Shown: positions 18,497 through 27,415 of the stretch, one piece after another
Position numbering within the stretch: the stretch's first letter is position 1
How the letters are laid out: every line of letters begins with the position of its first letter
Assembly (NCBI RefSeq): GCF_035503745.1
Contig: NZ_DATJTC010000031.1
Coordinates: 62,001-126,000 of the forward strand
Direction: 5' to 3'
Length of the DNA stretch: 64,000 bases
DNA from: Dyella_B sp035503745
Lineage (GTDB): Bacteria > Pseudomonadota > Gammaproteobacteria > Xanthomonadales > Rhodanobacteraceae
Translations under genes and position numbers: made by a program
The notes under the pieces: generated by a model
What the model saw: the letters and a program-made list of their open reading frames with translations, nothing else
What the model was told of the DNA's origin: nothing
The model's database searches: none

Positions 18497-18919
18497 ATGA
18501 GCACCATTCGTTGCGACATCGTCAGTGCCGAGGCCGAGATCTTCCACGGCGAAGCGGTGATGGTCGTGGCCACCGGCGAACTGGGCGAGCTGGGCATCAC
18601 GCCCCGCCATGCGCCGTTGATCACGCGCCTGAAGCCCGGCCACATCGACGTGGTGCTGGAGGGCGGCGAGCGCCAGCAGTTCTACGTCTCCGGCGGCATC
18701 CTGGAAGTGCAGCCGCAGGTGGTTACCGTGCTGGCCGACACTGCCGCCCGCGCCGCGGATCTTGACGAAGCCGCCGCGCAGCGCGCCAAGAAGGAAGCCG
18801 AGGACGCCCTGGCCAACCGCGCCGATGCGGAAGACATCGCCCAGGCCCAGGCCAAGCTCGCCCAGGCGCTGGCCCAGCTGCAGGCGCTGGAGCGTCTTCG
18901 CAAGAATCTCAAGCACTAA
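18497..18919 (+). CDS. atpC: F0F1 ATP synthase subunit epsilon
   Basis: A 140-residue F1 subunit. The N-terminal beta-sandwich contains TGELGELGITPRHAPLIT; the C-terminal helical hairpin is Ala-rich (AEDIAQAQAKLAQALAQLQA) and serves as the inhibitory arm in the family. Last gene of the atp operon, followed by a terminator. Confidence 0.96.
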   Translation: MSTIRCDIVSAEAEIFHGEAVMVVATGELGELGITPRHAPLITRLKPGHIDVVLEGGERQQFYVSGGILEVQPQVVTVLADTAARAADLDEAAAQRAKKEAEDALANRADAEDIAQAQAKLAQALAQLQALERLRKNLKH

Positions 18920-18945
18920 GCGGTATAGTGTCCTCACCGAGCCAG

Positions 18946-18972
18946 AAAACGCCGGCCCCGTGCCGGCGTTTT
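18946..18972 (+). terminator. Rho-independent terminator of the atp operon
   Basis: AAAACGCCGGC (18946-18956), a five-base loop, GCCGGCGTTTT (18962-18972). A symmetric GC stem flanked by A and T runs, 27 bases after the atpC stop; the A tract means it could also work on the opposite strand. Confidence 0.9.
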
Positions 18973-19066
18973 CGTTTGAACGGCTCCATCCTCGTCGCCG
19001 CCCCGTGCCCGATGGCCGCCCCATCGAGCCGGTATGTTCAACCCGCAACGACACGCGTGATCCGCC

Positions 19067-20437
19067 ATGAGCCAGCCACCTTTGCACGTCATCGTCCTCG
19101 CCGCCGGCGAAGGCAAACGCATGAAGTCCAAGCGGGCCAAGGTGCTGATGCCACTGGCGGGCCGGCCGATGCTGGCGCACGTGCTGGCGACGGCGCGCAC
19201 GCTCAAGCCCGAAGCCATCCACGTCGTATACGGGCACCGCGGCGACCAGGTATTGGCCGAGTTCGACGGACAGCCCGATTTACGCTGGACGCTGCAGGTC
19301 GAGCAGCTCGGCACCGGGCACGCGGTAGATCAGGCCCTGCGCAACGTGCCCGATGCGGCGCAGGTGCTGGTGCTTTATGGGGACGTGCCGCTGACCCGCG
19401 CCGAAACCCTGCAGCGCCTGGTTGCTACCGAAGGCGGGCTGACCATGCTCGCCACGCGGGTCAGCAATCCGCAGGGCTATGGCCGCGTGATGCGCGACGG
19501 CAACGGCCTGGTGCGCGCCGTGGTCGAGGAAAAGGACGCCGACGAATTCCAGCGCGCGATCAACCTGATCAACACCGGCATCGTGGCGGCCGAGGCGGCG
19601 GCGCTCAAGCGCTGGATCAAGGGCCTGGATCGTAACAACGCGCAGGGCGAGTATTACCTTACCGACATCTTCAAGCTGGCCGCGGCCGAAAACCGCGCCG
19701 CACAAAGCATCGAATGCGATGATCCGATCGAAGCGGCGGGCGCCAACACGCCCTGGCAACTGGCCGAACTGGAAGACGCCCATCGCGCGCGCGCAGCGTG
19801 TGCGCTGACCGCCGAAGGCGTGCGCATGGCCGACCCGCGCCGGGTGGACGTGCGCGGACAGATGCAGGTGGGCCAGGATGTGGAGCTGGACATCGACGTG
19901 ATCTTCGAAGGCGATGTGCAACTGGGCGACGACGTGCGCGTGGGGCCTTTTTCAAGGCTGAAAGACGTAAAGCTGGCGGCCGGCACCGTCGTGCTTGCGC
20001 ATTGCGACCTGGAAGGCGTGGTGACGCACGGGCCGTGCACCATCGGTCCGTTCGCACGCCTGCGCACGGGCACCGAGCTGGCGGCGGGCGTGCACGTGGG
20101 CAATTTCGTGGAAACCAAGAAAACGCTGATCGGCGAAGGCAGCAAGGCCAATCACCTCAGCTACCTGGGCGACACCGTGATCGGACGTGACGTCAACGTC
20201 GGCGCGGGCACGATTACCTGCAACTACGACGGCATCAACAAGTTCACCACCGTCATCGAGGACGGTGCGTTCATCGGCTCCAACAGCGCGCTGGTCGCGC
20301 CGGTGACGATCGGCGCGCAGGCGACCATCGGTGCCGGTTCGGTGATCACGCGCAATGCGCCCGCCGGCGAACTCAGCGTCGCGCGCGCGCGCCAGGCCAG
20401 CTTGCCGGGCTGGAAGCGGCCGGCCAAGAAAGACTGA
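19067..20437 (+). CDS. glmU: Bifunctional N-acetylglucosamine-1-P uridyltransferase / glucosamine-1-P acetyltransferase
   Basis: Makes UDP-GlcNAc for peptidoglycan and LPS. At 456 residues, it has an N-terminal nucleotidyltransferase with LAAGEGKRMKSKRAKVL (pyrophosphorylase signature) and YGDVPLT, and a C-terminal left-handed beta-helix acetyltransferase with hexapeptide repeats (TIGPFARLRTGTELAAGVHV; NHLSYLGDTVIG). It often follows atpC in proteobacteria, as here. Confidence 0.97.
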   Translation: MSQPPLHVIVLAAGEGKRMKSKRAKVLMPLAGRPMLAHVLATARTLKPEAIHVVYGHRGDQVLAEFDGQPDLRWTLQVEQLGTGHAVDQALRNVPDAAQVLVLYGDVPLTRAETLQRLVATEGGLTMLATRVSNPQGYGRVMRDGNGLVRAVVEEKDADEFQRAINLINTGIVAAEAAALKRWIKGLDRNNAQGEYYLTDIFKLAAAENRAAQSIECDDPIEAAGANTPWQLAELEDAHRARAACALTAEGVRMADPRRVDVRGQMQVGQDVELDIDVIFEGDVQLGDDVRVGPFSRLKDVKLAAGTVVLAHCDLEGVVTHGPCTIGPFARLRTGTELAAGVHVGNFVETKKTLIGEGSKANHLSYLGDTVIGRDVNVGAGTITCNYDGINKFTTVIEDGAFIGSNSALVAPVTIGAQATIGAGSVITRNAPAGELSVARARQASLPGWKRPAKKD

Positions 20438-20462
20438 TTCAAAGCGGCCGGCCGCCCGCGCC

Positions 20463-21455
20463 TCAGGCGAAACGCCAGCCGTCGATTTCCACCAGCAACT
20501 CGCTGCGGCAGACGTCGCCGTGCATCAATAGCACCGGCACGCCCGGCAGCCGGCGCTGCAGCAGATCGCGCACGCGTGTCGCGTCGGTGGGCAGGCGCAC
20601 ATAGGCCTTGAGCGGCGAATGGGTATCAAAGCCTGCCGGCATGTCGGCGCTGGCCAGCAGGGCTTCGAGGTTGGTCAGCGTTTCGTTGAGCTGCGCCTCC
20701 AGATCGCCTTCATGCGTGGAGGCGTGCCCTACGACGGCCGCCGTGCCGGAAATCGCCAGCGCATCCTGCGCCGGCATCAGCATGGCGCGCGCGAAACCCG
20801 GCGACGTGCGCCCGTACTGGCGCGGATAACGCCAGGCGCTCACCTGGCGTGGATTTTCCACTGCGGTGCCGGCATCCGTACCGGCAAGCAAGTAAATCTG
20901 CAGCACGCGCGAGCGATGATGATGGCCGATGGCCGTGGCGGCGGGAAAACCCTCGGCGAAGAAATCGCCCAGGCCGGCGGCACGGCCGTCGCAGAACTGC
21001 TTGTAGCGTTCCCAATCGCCGTCGCCATCGTTGATGCCGCCGATGTAATTCCACAGGCGCAGCACCTTGTACCCGCCGCGCGTGCCCATGAACTGGCGCA
21101 GCGCCGCGTACGCCGTGCGGGCGGCATCCTCGCTGCCGGCGTATGGGCGCTCGTCCAGCTCGATCGCGGCGAACAGCCAGCCGCCGCCGCAGGACCAGCG
21201 CACCGCATCCTCGCGGCCGCAGCTTACCTCGCCATCGACCTGCCACAGTTCCAACGGAGCAGGGGCGTCGAAGCTTTCCAGCGCCACGCGCAACCAGCGC
21301 GGGTCGTCGCTGAGCGGAGCGCCATCGCCAAAACCGAACACCGCCAGCGCGCCCGGTTCGGCCAGCGCGGCCGCAAGGTCGGTCATGCGGTAGGTAACGC
21401 GCGGGGTGCGCGGCAGGCCCGGCTGGACCTTTAGGTGTTCGCTTGCCTGGGCCAT
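20463..21455 (-). CDS. xanB2: XanB2-type bifunctional chorismatase (hydroxybenzoate synthase)
   Basis: A 330-residue cytoplasmic enzyme of the chorismatase (FkbO/Hyg5/XanB2) family. In Xanthomonas, XanB2 converts chorismate to 3-hydroxybenzoate (xanthomonadin starter) and 4-hydroxybenzoate (ubiquinone precursor). Family-like stretches are YKVLRLWNYIGGINDGDGDW, ERYKQFCDGRA and AIGHHHRSRVLQIYLLAG, with the C-terminal YVRLPTDATRVRDLLQ. The assignment rests on these and on the divergent neighbour, the ACP of an aryl-polyene locus. It converges on glmU with 25 bases between. No ubiC-like gene is in the window, so it may also supply 4-hydroxybenzoate. Confidence 0.85.
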   Translation of the reverse strand: MAQASEHLKVQPGLPRTPRVTYRMTDLAAALAEPGALAVFGFGDGAPLSDDPRWLRVALESFDAPAPLELWQVDGEVSCGREDAVRWSCGGGWLFAAIELDERPYAGSEDAARTAYAALRQFMGTRGGYKVLRLWNYIGGINDGDGDWERYKQFCDGRAAGLGDFFAEGFPAATAIGHHHRSRVLQIYLLAGTDAGTAVENPRQVSAWRYPRQYGRTSPGFARAMLMPAQDALAISGTAAVVGHASTHEGDLEAQLNETLTNLEALLASADMPAGFDTHSPLKAYVRLPTDATRVRDLLQRRLPGVPVLLMHGDVCRSELLVEIDGWRFA

Positions 21456-21549
21456 GCTTGCAACCGGGAACCTGACAGACCCCCTATGTTACACTGGCAG
21501 GCCGCTCCAGCCCCCGAGCCTGGCAGCGTTTCCGGAGCACCAAACACCC

Positions 21550-21819
21550 ATGCCCACGCAGACCGCTGCCGAACACGAACTGGCGATCCTGATTGTGGAC
21601 GCCCTCAACCTGGAAACGGTCGACCCCGCGCAGATCGATCCGCAGGCACCGCTGTTCGGCGGCGAGATGGGCCTGGATTCGATCGACGCGCTGGAAATCG
21701 CGCTGGCCGTGTCCAAGCGCTATGGCATGCAGCTGCGTTCCGACCATCCGGACAACCAGCGTATTTTCAGCAGCTTGCACGCGCTCTCCGAGCATGTTGA
21801 ACGCGAGCGAACGGTCTGA
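21550..21819 (+). CDS. Acyl carrier protein of aryl-polyene/xanthomonadin synthesis
   Basis: An 89-residue ACP. Ser44 in MGLDSIDALEIAL is the phosphopantetheine attachment site. The frame is open upstream, but ATG 21550 starts at the normal ACP N-terminus. Divergent from xanB2, first in a rightward run of dehydratase, acyltransferase and dehydratase genes. Likely carries the growing aryl-polyene chain. Confidence 0.88.
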   Translation: MPTQTAAEHELAILIVDALNLETVDPAQIDPQAPLFGGEMGLDSIDALEIALAVSKRYGMQLRSDHPDNQRIFSSLHALSEHVERERTV

Positions 21820-21888
21820 CGGCGCGTTAAGGCCGCTGACAGGTCCGATCAGCATCATCATTGCCGGTATTCCCAGCGGCATCTTTAC

Positions 21889-22203
21889 GTGGACCCAAGC
21901 CATCCCAGCGCTCCGCGCTACCACGCGCACCTATGCGTCGCGCCCGAGCACCCCTGCCTGCCGGGACACTTCCCCGGCCAGCCGCTGGTGCCTGGGGTGT
22001 TGTTGCTTGAGCACGTGGCCAGGGCCTTGCGCGAATGGCGGGCGCAGCGTCTTGCGCGCGTGGTGGAGGCGAAGTTCCTGGCCCCGCTGCATCCGGGCGA
22101 GCCGGCCGAAGTGGAGCTGGGCGAAAGCGCCGGTCGCATCCGGTTTGAAATCCGCCGCGGGGACACCGTGCTGGCGCGCGGACTGATCGAGGGTGCCGCA
22201 TGA
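21889..22203 (+). CDS. Hotdog-fold 3-hydroxyacyl-ACP dehydratase (ApeI-like)
   Basis: A 104-residue FabA/FabZ-like hotdog protein. HPCLPGHFPGQPLVPGVLLLEHV is the helix with the catalytic His typical of ApeI-type dehydratases in aryl-polyene clusters. It would dehydrate hydroxyacyl-ACP intermediates to build the polyene. The best start seen is GTG 21889, without a clear Shine-Dalgarno; 69 bases separate it from the ACP stop. It overlaps the next gene by 4 bases. Confidence 0.82.
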   Translation: MDPSHPSAPRYHAHLCVAPEHPCLPGHFPGQPLVPGVLLLEHVARALREWRAQRLARVVEAKFLAPLHPGEPAEVELGESAGRIRFEIRRGDTVLARGLIEGAA

Positions 22204-23147
22204 GCGCGCATTGGCAGGCACAGCGTGAAGGTGGCGATCGGTTCTCGATCGGCCTGGCCGTGCGCGTGGCGCTGTGTTTCGGGCGAGGCGTCGCGCGCGC
22301 GTGCCTGCTGCCGGTCACGCTGTACTACTTCTTTCGCCGGGGTGCGGAGCGACGCGCCTCGCGCGATTATCTAAGCCATGTGCTTGAGCGCCGCGCGCGC
22401 AGCTGGGAAGTGCTCAAGCATCTGTATTATTTCGCCGTCACACTGACCGATCGCATCTATCTGCTGGCGCGCGGCGAGCGCGATTTCGAGATCGACGTGC
22501 ACGGCATCGATTGCCTGCAGCACTACATCGCGCAGGGCAACGGCGTGCTGCTGGTCGGTTCGCACCAGGGCAGTTTCGAAGTGCTGCGCACGCTCGGCGC
22601 ACGCTGTCCGCAAGTGCCGCTGCGCGTGTTGCTCGACAAACAGAAAACGCCGGCGATTACCCAACTGCTCGAAGCGCTTGCGCCCGATGTGGGCGAGGCG
22701 GTCATCGATGTCTCGCAGGGCGGCGCGGGCATCACGCTGGCGGCGGCCGAAACCCTGCGGGCTGGCGGCATGGTGGCGCTGCTGGCCGATCGCGGGCGTG
22801 CGCACGAAAGTTTGCGCCGTGTCGATTTCCTGGGCGAGCCCGCGCCGTTTCCGGTCGGTCCGTGGCTGCTCGCCCATGCATTGCAGGTGCCGGTGATGCT
22901 GTGCTTTGGCATGTATCGCGGCGGAAAGCGTTATTCGCTCACCTTCGAACCTTTCGCCGAACGCGTGGACATTCCGCGCGAGGATCGCCAGCGCGCGCTG
23001 GACCACGTGCTGCGCCGCTATGCGCAGCGGCTGGAATATTACGCGCGCCAAGAACCGTACAACTGGTTCAACTTCTACGACTTCTGGCAGCAGGACATCG
23101 CGCAGGACAGCGCGCCCACGCGCATCGATTCCATGCGCGAGGCCTGA
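22200..23147 (+). CDS. LpxL/HtrB-like acyltransferase of the pigment locus
   Basis: A 315-residue membrane-associated acyltransferase of the lipid A (LABLAT) type. GVLLVGSHQGSFEVLR carries the motif position of the HX4D/E catalytic pair (HQGSFE), and ADRGRAHESLRRVDFLG is the conserved second block. Within aryl-polyene loci such enzymes are thought to attach the polyene acyl chain to its lipid anchor. Translationally coupled to the dehydratase upstream (ATGA). Confidence 0.83.
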   Translation: MSAHWQAQREGGDRFSIGLAVRVALCFGRGVARACLLPVTLYYFFRRGAERRASRDYLSHVLERRARSWEVLKHLYYFAVTLTDRIYLLARGERDFEIDVHGIDCLQHYIAQGNGVLLVGSHQGSFEVLRTLGARCPQVPLRVLLDKQKTPAITQLLEALAPDVGEAVIDVSQGGAGITLAAAETLRAGGMVALLADRGRAHESLRRVDFLGEPAPFPVGPWLLAHALQVPVMLCFGMYRGGKRYSLTFEPFAERVDIPREDRQRALDHVLRRYAQRLEYYARQEPYNWFNFYDFWQQDIAQDSAPTRIDSMREA

Positions 23148-23149
23148 TC

Positions 23150-23584
23150 ATGAACCCGCGCGCCGACTGGATGGAACGCATCCCGCATGCCGGCGCCATG
23201 CGCCTGCTCGATGTCGTGCACCGCTGGAGCGAAACGCACATCCATGCGATGGGCGAGCGGCACCCATCGCACCAGCATCCGCTGCGTAGCGACGCCGGCC
23301 TGCATGCGGTGCACCTGGCCGAATACGGTGCGCAGGCGGTCGCGGTGCACGCGGCATTAATCGCCGCCTCGCGCGGCGATACGCGCACGCGGCAAGGCCG
23401 GTTGGTGAGCCTGCGCGATGTTCAGCTCATGGCCGAATATATCGATCTCGCCGTCGCGCCGCTGGATGTCCACGCGCAATGCCTGGTCGCTGACGAACGC
23501 GGTGCGCAATACAGCTTCCGGGTGGAACAGCGGGCGCAGTTGCTGGCGGCCGGGCGCGTGGCAATCATGCACGTGGACGCCTGA
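23150..23584 (+). CDS. Hotdog dehydratase (ApeP-like)
   Basis: A 144-residue protein whose start, WMERIPHAGAMRLLDVVHRW, is the hallmark of the ApeP dehydratase family (IPHxGxMxLLD). It is the second dehydratase of the locus. The frame is open far upstream inside the acyltransferase gene, but ATG 23150 immediately follows the previous stop and gives the normal N-terminus. It converges on the glycosyltransferase with 3 bases between. Confidence 0.83.
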   Translation: MNPRADWMERIPHAGAMRLLDVVHRWSETHIHAMGERHPSHQHPLRSDAGLHAVHLAEYGAQAVAVHAALIAASRGDTRTRQGRLVSLRDVQLMAEYIDLAVAPLDVHAQCLVADERGAQYSFRVEQRAQLLAAGRVAIMHVDA

Positions 23585-23587
23585 TCG

Positions 23588-24352
23588 TCACACGGCGCGG
23601 CGCGAATACGTATCGTCGATGACCAGCGGTTGCGCGCGCGAGCGGCGATAGCTGGCACGCAGCCCGCCGTAATGGAACACGCGCCCGATCGTGTACATCG
23701 CAATGCGGGTGACGTCGCGCACGGGATTGAAATGGCTCAGGCGGAATTCGCCCTGATAGCGCGAGGCGATCGGTACCGAGATGATGCCCAGGCCCTTTTC
23801 GCGCGAGGCGGCGATCAGCACCGCCGCTTCGAATACAAAGTTTTCCGCGTTCAATTCCACCAGCTCCAGTGCGCTGCGCGGATACCAGCGCTGGCCGCTC
23901 TGCGTATCGGCCACCGGCTGGCCGCAGGCCCAGGAAATGCCCCAGTCGGCAAAGGCATTGGCGCGGCGGCGCGCCTTGGGCTGCTGCTCGCGCTGCAGCA
24001 GGCGCGCGCCGATGACGATGTGGTCGGGGTAACGCCGGGCCACGTCGACCAGGCGCGGAATGTCCGAGGCAAGGTGCTGGCCGTCGCCGTCCATGGTGAC
24101 CACTGCATCGAAGCCTTGCCGTAACGCTTCGCGAAAACCCGCACGCAGCGCGTCGCCCTTGCCTTGCCGCGTGGCATGTCTTAACAGCGTCACCGGCAAC
24201 GCGCCGACGATGGCGGGCGTGCGGTCGGTCGAGCCGTCGTCGATCACGATGACCGGCACGCCGAGCCGCAACGCCGATTTCACCACCGACGCAATCGCCG
24301 CCTCTTCGTTGAGGCAGGGAATCAGCACGCACCAGCGTGGCGTTTCGCTCAT
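23588..24352 (-). CDS. Family 2 glycosyltransferase (dolichyl-phosphate mannose synthase-like)
   Basis: A 254-residue GT-A enzyme: WCVLIPCLNEEAAIASVV, VIVIDDGSTDRTPAIV and VVTMDGDGQHLASDIP (DXD-type metal site) are the GT2 blocks. Similar glycosyltransferases sit in Xanthomonas pig clusters and are suspected to act in building or anchoring the pigment. ATG 24352 overlaps the neighbouring chain-length factor stop by 4 bases. The longer upstream frame is shadow. Confidence 0.85.
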   Translation of the reverse strand: MSETPRWCVLIPCLNEEAAIASVVKSALRLGVPVIVIDDGSTDRTPAIVGALPVTLLRHATRQGKGDALRAGFREALRQGFDAVVTMDGDGQHLASDIPRLVDVARRYPDHIVIGARLLQREQQPKARRRANAFADWGISWACGQPVADTQSGQRWYPRSALELVELNAENFVFEAAVLIAASREKGLGIISVPIASRYQGEFRLSHFNPVRDVTRIAMYTIGRVFHYGGLRASYRRSRAQPLVIDDTYSRRAV

Positions 24353-25140
24353 GCGACCATCTCCATTTCCACACGCAATCCCGAGCGGTCGGAGAGTGCC
24401 AGGACGCATTCGCCACCGCCGCGCGCAAGCAAGGCCAGCAACGGCAGGCTCGCGGCGGAGGGGTTGTCGTGCATCCACGCCGTGCATGTTTGCGGCAATG
24501 GCGCATGGGAAGGTGTCTGTGCCACCGTGGCGAGCATCCATGCCGGCGCGCCGATGTCCCTGCACGGCGACAGCACCAGCGCACTGCCAAATGGGCGGGT
24601 ACAGCCGATGAGTTCACCCAATGGACCGATGCCTGCCGTATCGCTGCACACCAGCAGCACGGCGCGATCGTCCGCGCAGGCCTGCACGGCCGCTTCAAGC
24701 AAACCCGCGCCGAAACTGGCGTGTCCCGCGCACACCGCACTGGAAGGTGCGCGGCAGTTCGCGGCGATCGTCCAGTAGCCGGCGGATGCGTTATGCACGG
24801 AGTTGTGAAAACGCGTGGGCGACAGTTCCGCCGGTGCGCGCGCCAGCACGCGGCACATGTAATCGGTGGTGGCCTGGTCGCCATAGGCGGAGGCGAACAC
24901 ACAAGCCAGCGTATCGGCTGCGCGTCCGCTCATCGCAACCGCCTGCGCGGCCACTTCCATGGCCACCAGCACGCTCTCCGGCGCGCGGCGGCGTTCGTTG
25001 GGCGACAGCGCGGTGCCCGGTGGGCGCGCGGCGGTTGCCGCGATCGCATCGCCCTGCAGCAAGCCGCGCAAGGCGGCGAAATCGGCTACGGCCGGCGACC
25101 ACACGCCCACGCCTTCCACTTGGACGCGCAAGCTGCTCAT
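24349..25140 (-). CDS. Beta-ketoacyl synthase-like chain length factor (ApeC-like)
   Basis: A 263-residue thiolase-fold protein paired with the ketosynthase. Where a ketosynthase has an active Cys, this protein has FHNSVHNASAGYWTIA, so it lacks the catalytic cysteine, as expected for a chain-length-factor partner. The start at 25140 (MSSLRVQVEGVGVWSP) overlaps the ketosynthase stop by 4 bases, so the two are made together. Confidence 0.83.
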   Translation of the reverse strand: MSSLRVQVEGVGVWSPAVADFAALRGLLQGDAIAATAARPPGTALSPNERRRAPESVLVAMEVAAQAVAMSGRAADTLACVFASAYGDQATTDYMCRVLARAPAELSPTRFHNSVHNASAGYWTIAANCRAPSSAVCAGHASFGAGLLEAAVQACADDRAVLLVCSDTAGIGPLGELIGCTRPFGSALVLSPCRDIGAPAWMLATVAQTPSHAPLPQTCTAWMHDNPSAASLPLLALLARGGGECVLALSDRSGLRVEMEMVA

Positions 25141-26351
25141 ATGCCAATGTCCGTGGCGGCGTGTGCGAACGCGAGGCAGGCATTGCTGCCGCCGAAGCCG
25201 AACGAATGGCTCAGCGCGACGCGAATCGGGCGCGCTTCGTTGCGCCACGCAAAATGGGCCGAGCAGGCCGGATCGGGTGTGACGATGCCCGCGTTGCCGG
25301 GCACGAACGCTTCGCGCATCGCCAGCAGCGTGAGTACCGATTCGACGATGCCGGCCGCACCCAGCGTGTGTCCGGTCAGGCCCTTGGTCGAACTGACGCG
25401 CGTGCTTCGCGGAAAGTGGTGCGCGACCAGCGCCGCTTCCATCGCATCGTTCTTCTGGCTGGCCGTGCCGTGCAGGTTGATGTAGTCGATCTGCGCGACG
25501 TCGATGCCGGCACGGTCGAGCACCTCGCGCAAAGCCATTTCGGCGCCCACGCCTTGCGGATCGGGCGTGGACATGTGATGCGCATCGCTGGATTCACCGC
25601 AGCCAAGCACGCGCGGCGCATGTGCGGTGTCTGCACCGACGCGCTCGAGCAAGGCGAAGCCGGCCGCCTCGCCGATGGAAATGCCGCGCCGGCCCGCGTC
25701 GAACGGACGGCAGGGTTCGGGCGAAATCAGTTCCAGGGCATTGAAGCCGTAGAGCACGCTGTCGCACAGTGAATCCACGCCGCCCACCACGGCCGCGTCG
25801 ACAATGCCAAGTCGCAGCAGTCGTTCCGCGCTCGCGAACACCTTGGCGCTGGATGAGCATGCGGTGGAGATGGTAAGGCAGGGACCGTCGATCTCCAGCG
25901 CGGCAGCGACGAAGGCGGTCAGCGAGTGCGGCGTGTGGATCGCACGGCGATGCAGGTCGGCCGGAAGCCGGGCATCGTCGTCCAGGCGGCGATAGCCTTC
26001 CTCGGTGGCGCCGATGCTGGCGGTCGAGGTGCCCAGCAGCAAGGCTACGCGCGCCGGTCCATGACGCCGCCGGGCGGCGTCCACCTTCGAGGCGAAGGCA
26101 TCCTGGTTCAAGCCTAGCCAGGCGAGGCGGTTATTGCGGCAATCCCATGCTGCGTAGCGAGCGGGCAGCGCAGCCGATTCAAGTCCCTCGACGCGGCCGA
26201 TCCAGCACGCCAAAGGCGCTTGGCCCAGATCGTTGGCGCGCAGCCCGCTACGCTGTCGGCCAAGCGCGTCCAGATGAGCGTCCAGGCCAAGGCCCAGTGC
26301 GGAGGTGGCGGTGTAGGCCGTTACCGCCAGTGGAAGGGTCGTCGCGCGCAT
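25137..26351 (-). CDS. Beta-ketoacyl-ACP synthase of the aryl-polyene locus (ApeO-like)
   Basis: A 404-residue FabF-type condensing enzyme. The catalytic triad is visible: Cys165 in TISTACSSSAK, His294 in INLHGTAS and His328 in KGLTGHTLGAAG, with conserved Lys323. The C-terminal loop SFGFGGSNACLAF is typical. It extends the chain on the ACP with its chain-length partner. Transcribed leftward as ketosynthase - chain-length factor - glycosyltransferase. Confidence 0.9.
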   Translation of the reverse strand: MRATTLPLAVTAYTATSALGLGLDAHLDALGRQRSGLRANDLGQAPLACWIGRVEGLESAALPARYAAWDCRNNRLAWLGLNQDAFASKVDAARRRHGPARVALLLGTSTASIGATEEGYRRLDDDARLPADLHRRAIHTPHSLTAFVAAALEIDGPCLTISTACSSSAKVFASAERLLRLGIVDAAVVGGVDSLCDSVLYGFNALELISPEPCRPFDAGRRGISIGEAAGFALLERVGADTAHAPRVLGCGESSDAHHMSTPDPQGVGAEMALREVLDRAGIDVAQIDYINLHGTASQKNDAMEAALVAHHFPRSTRVSSTKGLTGHTLGAAGIVESVLTLLAMREAFVPGNAGIVTPDPACSAHFAWRNEARPIRVALSHSFGFGGSNACLAFAHAATDIGI

Positions 26352-26506
26352 GCGATGAGCCTAGCGACCGTTCCGTACCTTGCCTAGATGGTCCCCATGG
26401 CCCCTGCCGGCTGGCGTTCACGCAGTTGTGTGGCGCTGCACCGCAGCTTCACACGGACATGACCTTGCTAAGCTTGCGCCATACACACGTGTTGGCAGAT
26501 GGGATC

Positions 26507-27412
26507 ATGAGCGGCGAACAAGTCGAACGAAGTGAAATGTTTTTGCGTGCGCTGCAGGATCGCATCTGCGCGGCGGTCGAGCAGGTCGATGGCGGCGCAC
26601 GTTTTATCGAAGACGGCTGGACGCGCCCTGCCGGCGGCGGCGGACGCACGCGCGTGCTGCGCGATGGCGGCGTCTTCGAACAGGCGGGCGTGAATTTTTC
26701 GCGCGTGCACGGCGACAAGCTTCCGCCGAGTGCGACCGCGCATCGTCCCGAATTGGCAGGCGGCAGTTTCGTGGCCGCCGGCGTGTCGCTGGTGCTGCAT
26801 CCACGCAACCCCTACGTGCCCACCACGCATGCGAACGTGCGCTACTTCGAAGCGAGCAAGCCGGGCGTGGAGCCGGTGTGGTGGTTCGGCGGCGGATTCG
26901 ACCTGACGCCGTTCTATCCGTTCGACGAGGACGTGCGGCATTGGCACGCGGTCGCGCACCAGGTGTGTGCGCCTTACGGGGCACAGGTATATCAGCGCTA
27001 CAAACAGTGGTGCGACGATTACTTTTATCTCAAGCACCGTGACGAAACGCGCGGCGTGGGCGGCTTGTTCTACGACGACTTGAACGAAGGCGGCTTCGAG
27101 CGCTGCTTCGCGTTCACGCAAGCGGTGGGGCAGGGATTTTTGGATGCCTATCTGCCGATCGTCGAACGCCGCCGGGCGATGGCCTTTGGCGAACGCGAGC
27201 GCGAATTCCAGCTGTATCGGCGCGGCCGCTACGTGGAATTCAACCTCGTCTACGATCGCGGCACGCTCTTTGGGCTGCAATCGGGTGGCCGCACCGAATC
27301 GATCCTGATGAGCCTGCCGCCGCGCGTGCGCTTTGAATACGCCTACCAGCCCGAACAGGGGTCGCCCGAAGCGCGGCTCGCCGATTACCTCAAGCCGCGC
27401 GACTGGCTGTGA
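26507..27412 (+). CDS. hemF: Oxygen-dependent coproporphyrinogen III oxidase
   Basis: Converts coproporphyrinogen III to protoporphyrinogen IX in heme synthesis. A 301-residue protein: FIEDGWTRPAGGGGRTRVLRDGGVFEQAGVN and FGGGFDLTPFYPF are signature blocks (each part seen within 20 residues). ATG 26507 gives the family N-terminus; an ATG at 26459 would add 16 residues that look non-conserved. Divergent from the ketosynthase gene. An 8-bp palindrome ACACGTGT (26485-26492) lies just upstream. Confidence 0.95.
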   Translation: MSGEQVERSEMFLRALQDRICAAVEQVDGGARFIEDGWTRPAGGGGRTRVLRDGGVFEQAGVNFSRVHGDKLPPSATAHRPELAGGSFVAAGVSLVLHPRNPYVPTTHANVRYFEASKPGVEPVWWFGGGFDLTPFYPFDEDVRHWHAVAHQVCAPYGAQVYQRYKQWCDDYFYLKHRDETRGVGGLFYDDLNEGGFERCFAFTQAVGQGFLDAYLPIVERRRAMAFGEREREFQLYRRGRYVEFNLVYDRGTLFGLQSGGRTESILMSLPPRVRFEYAYQPEQGSPEARLADYLKPRDWL

Positions 27413-27415
27413 CGA

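Noticed and set aside
21456..21549. A consensus promoter between xanB2 and the ACP
   Set aside because: TTGCAA and TATGTT are present but 21 bases apart; no pair has acceptable spacing.
23565..24902. A 445-codon minus-strand frame over the glycosyltransferase and chain-length factor
   Set aside because: It runs in a different phase from both proteins with clear motifs and has no family features.
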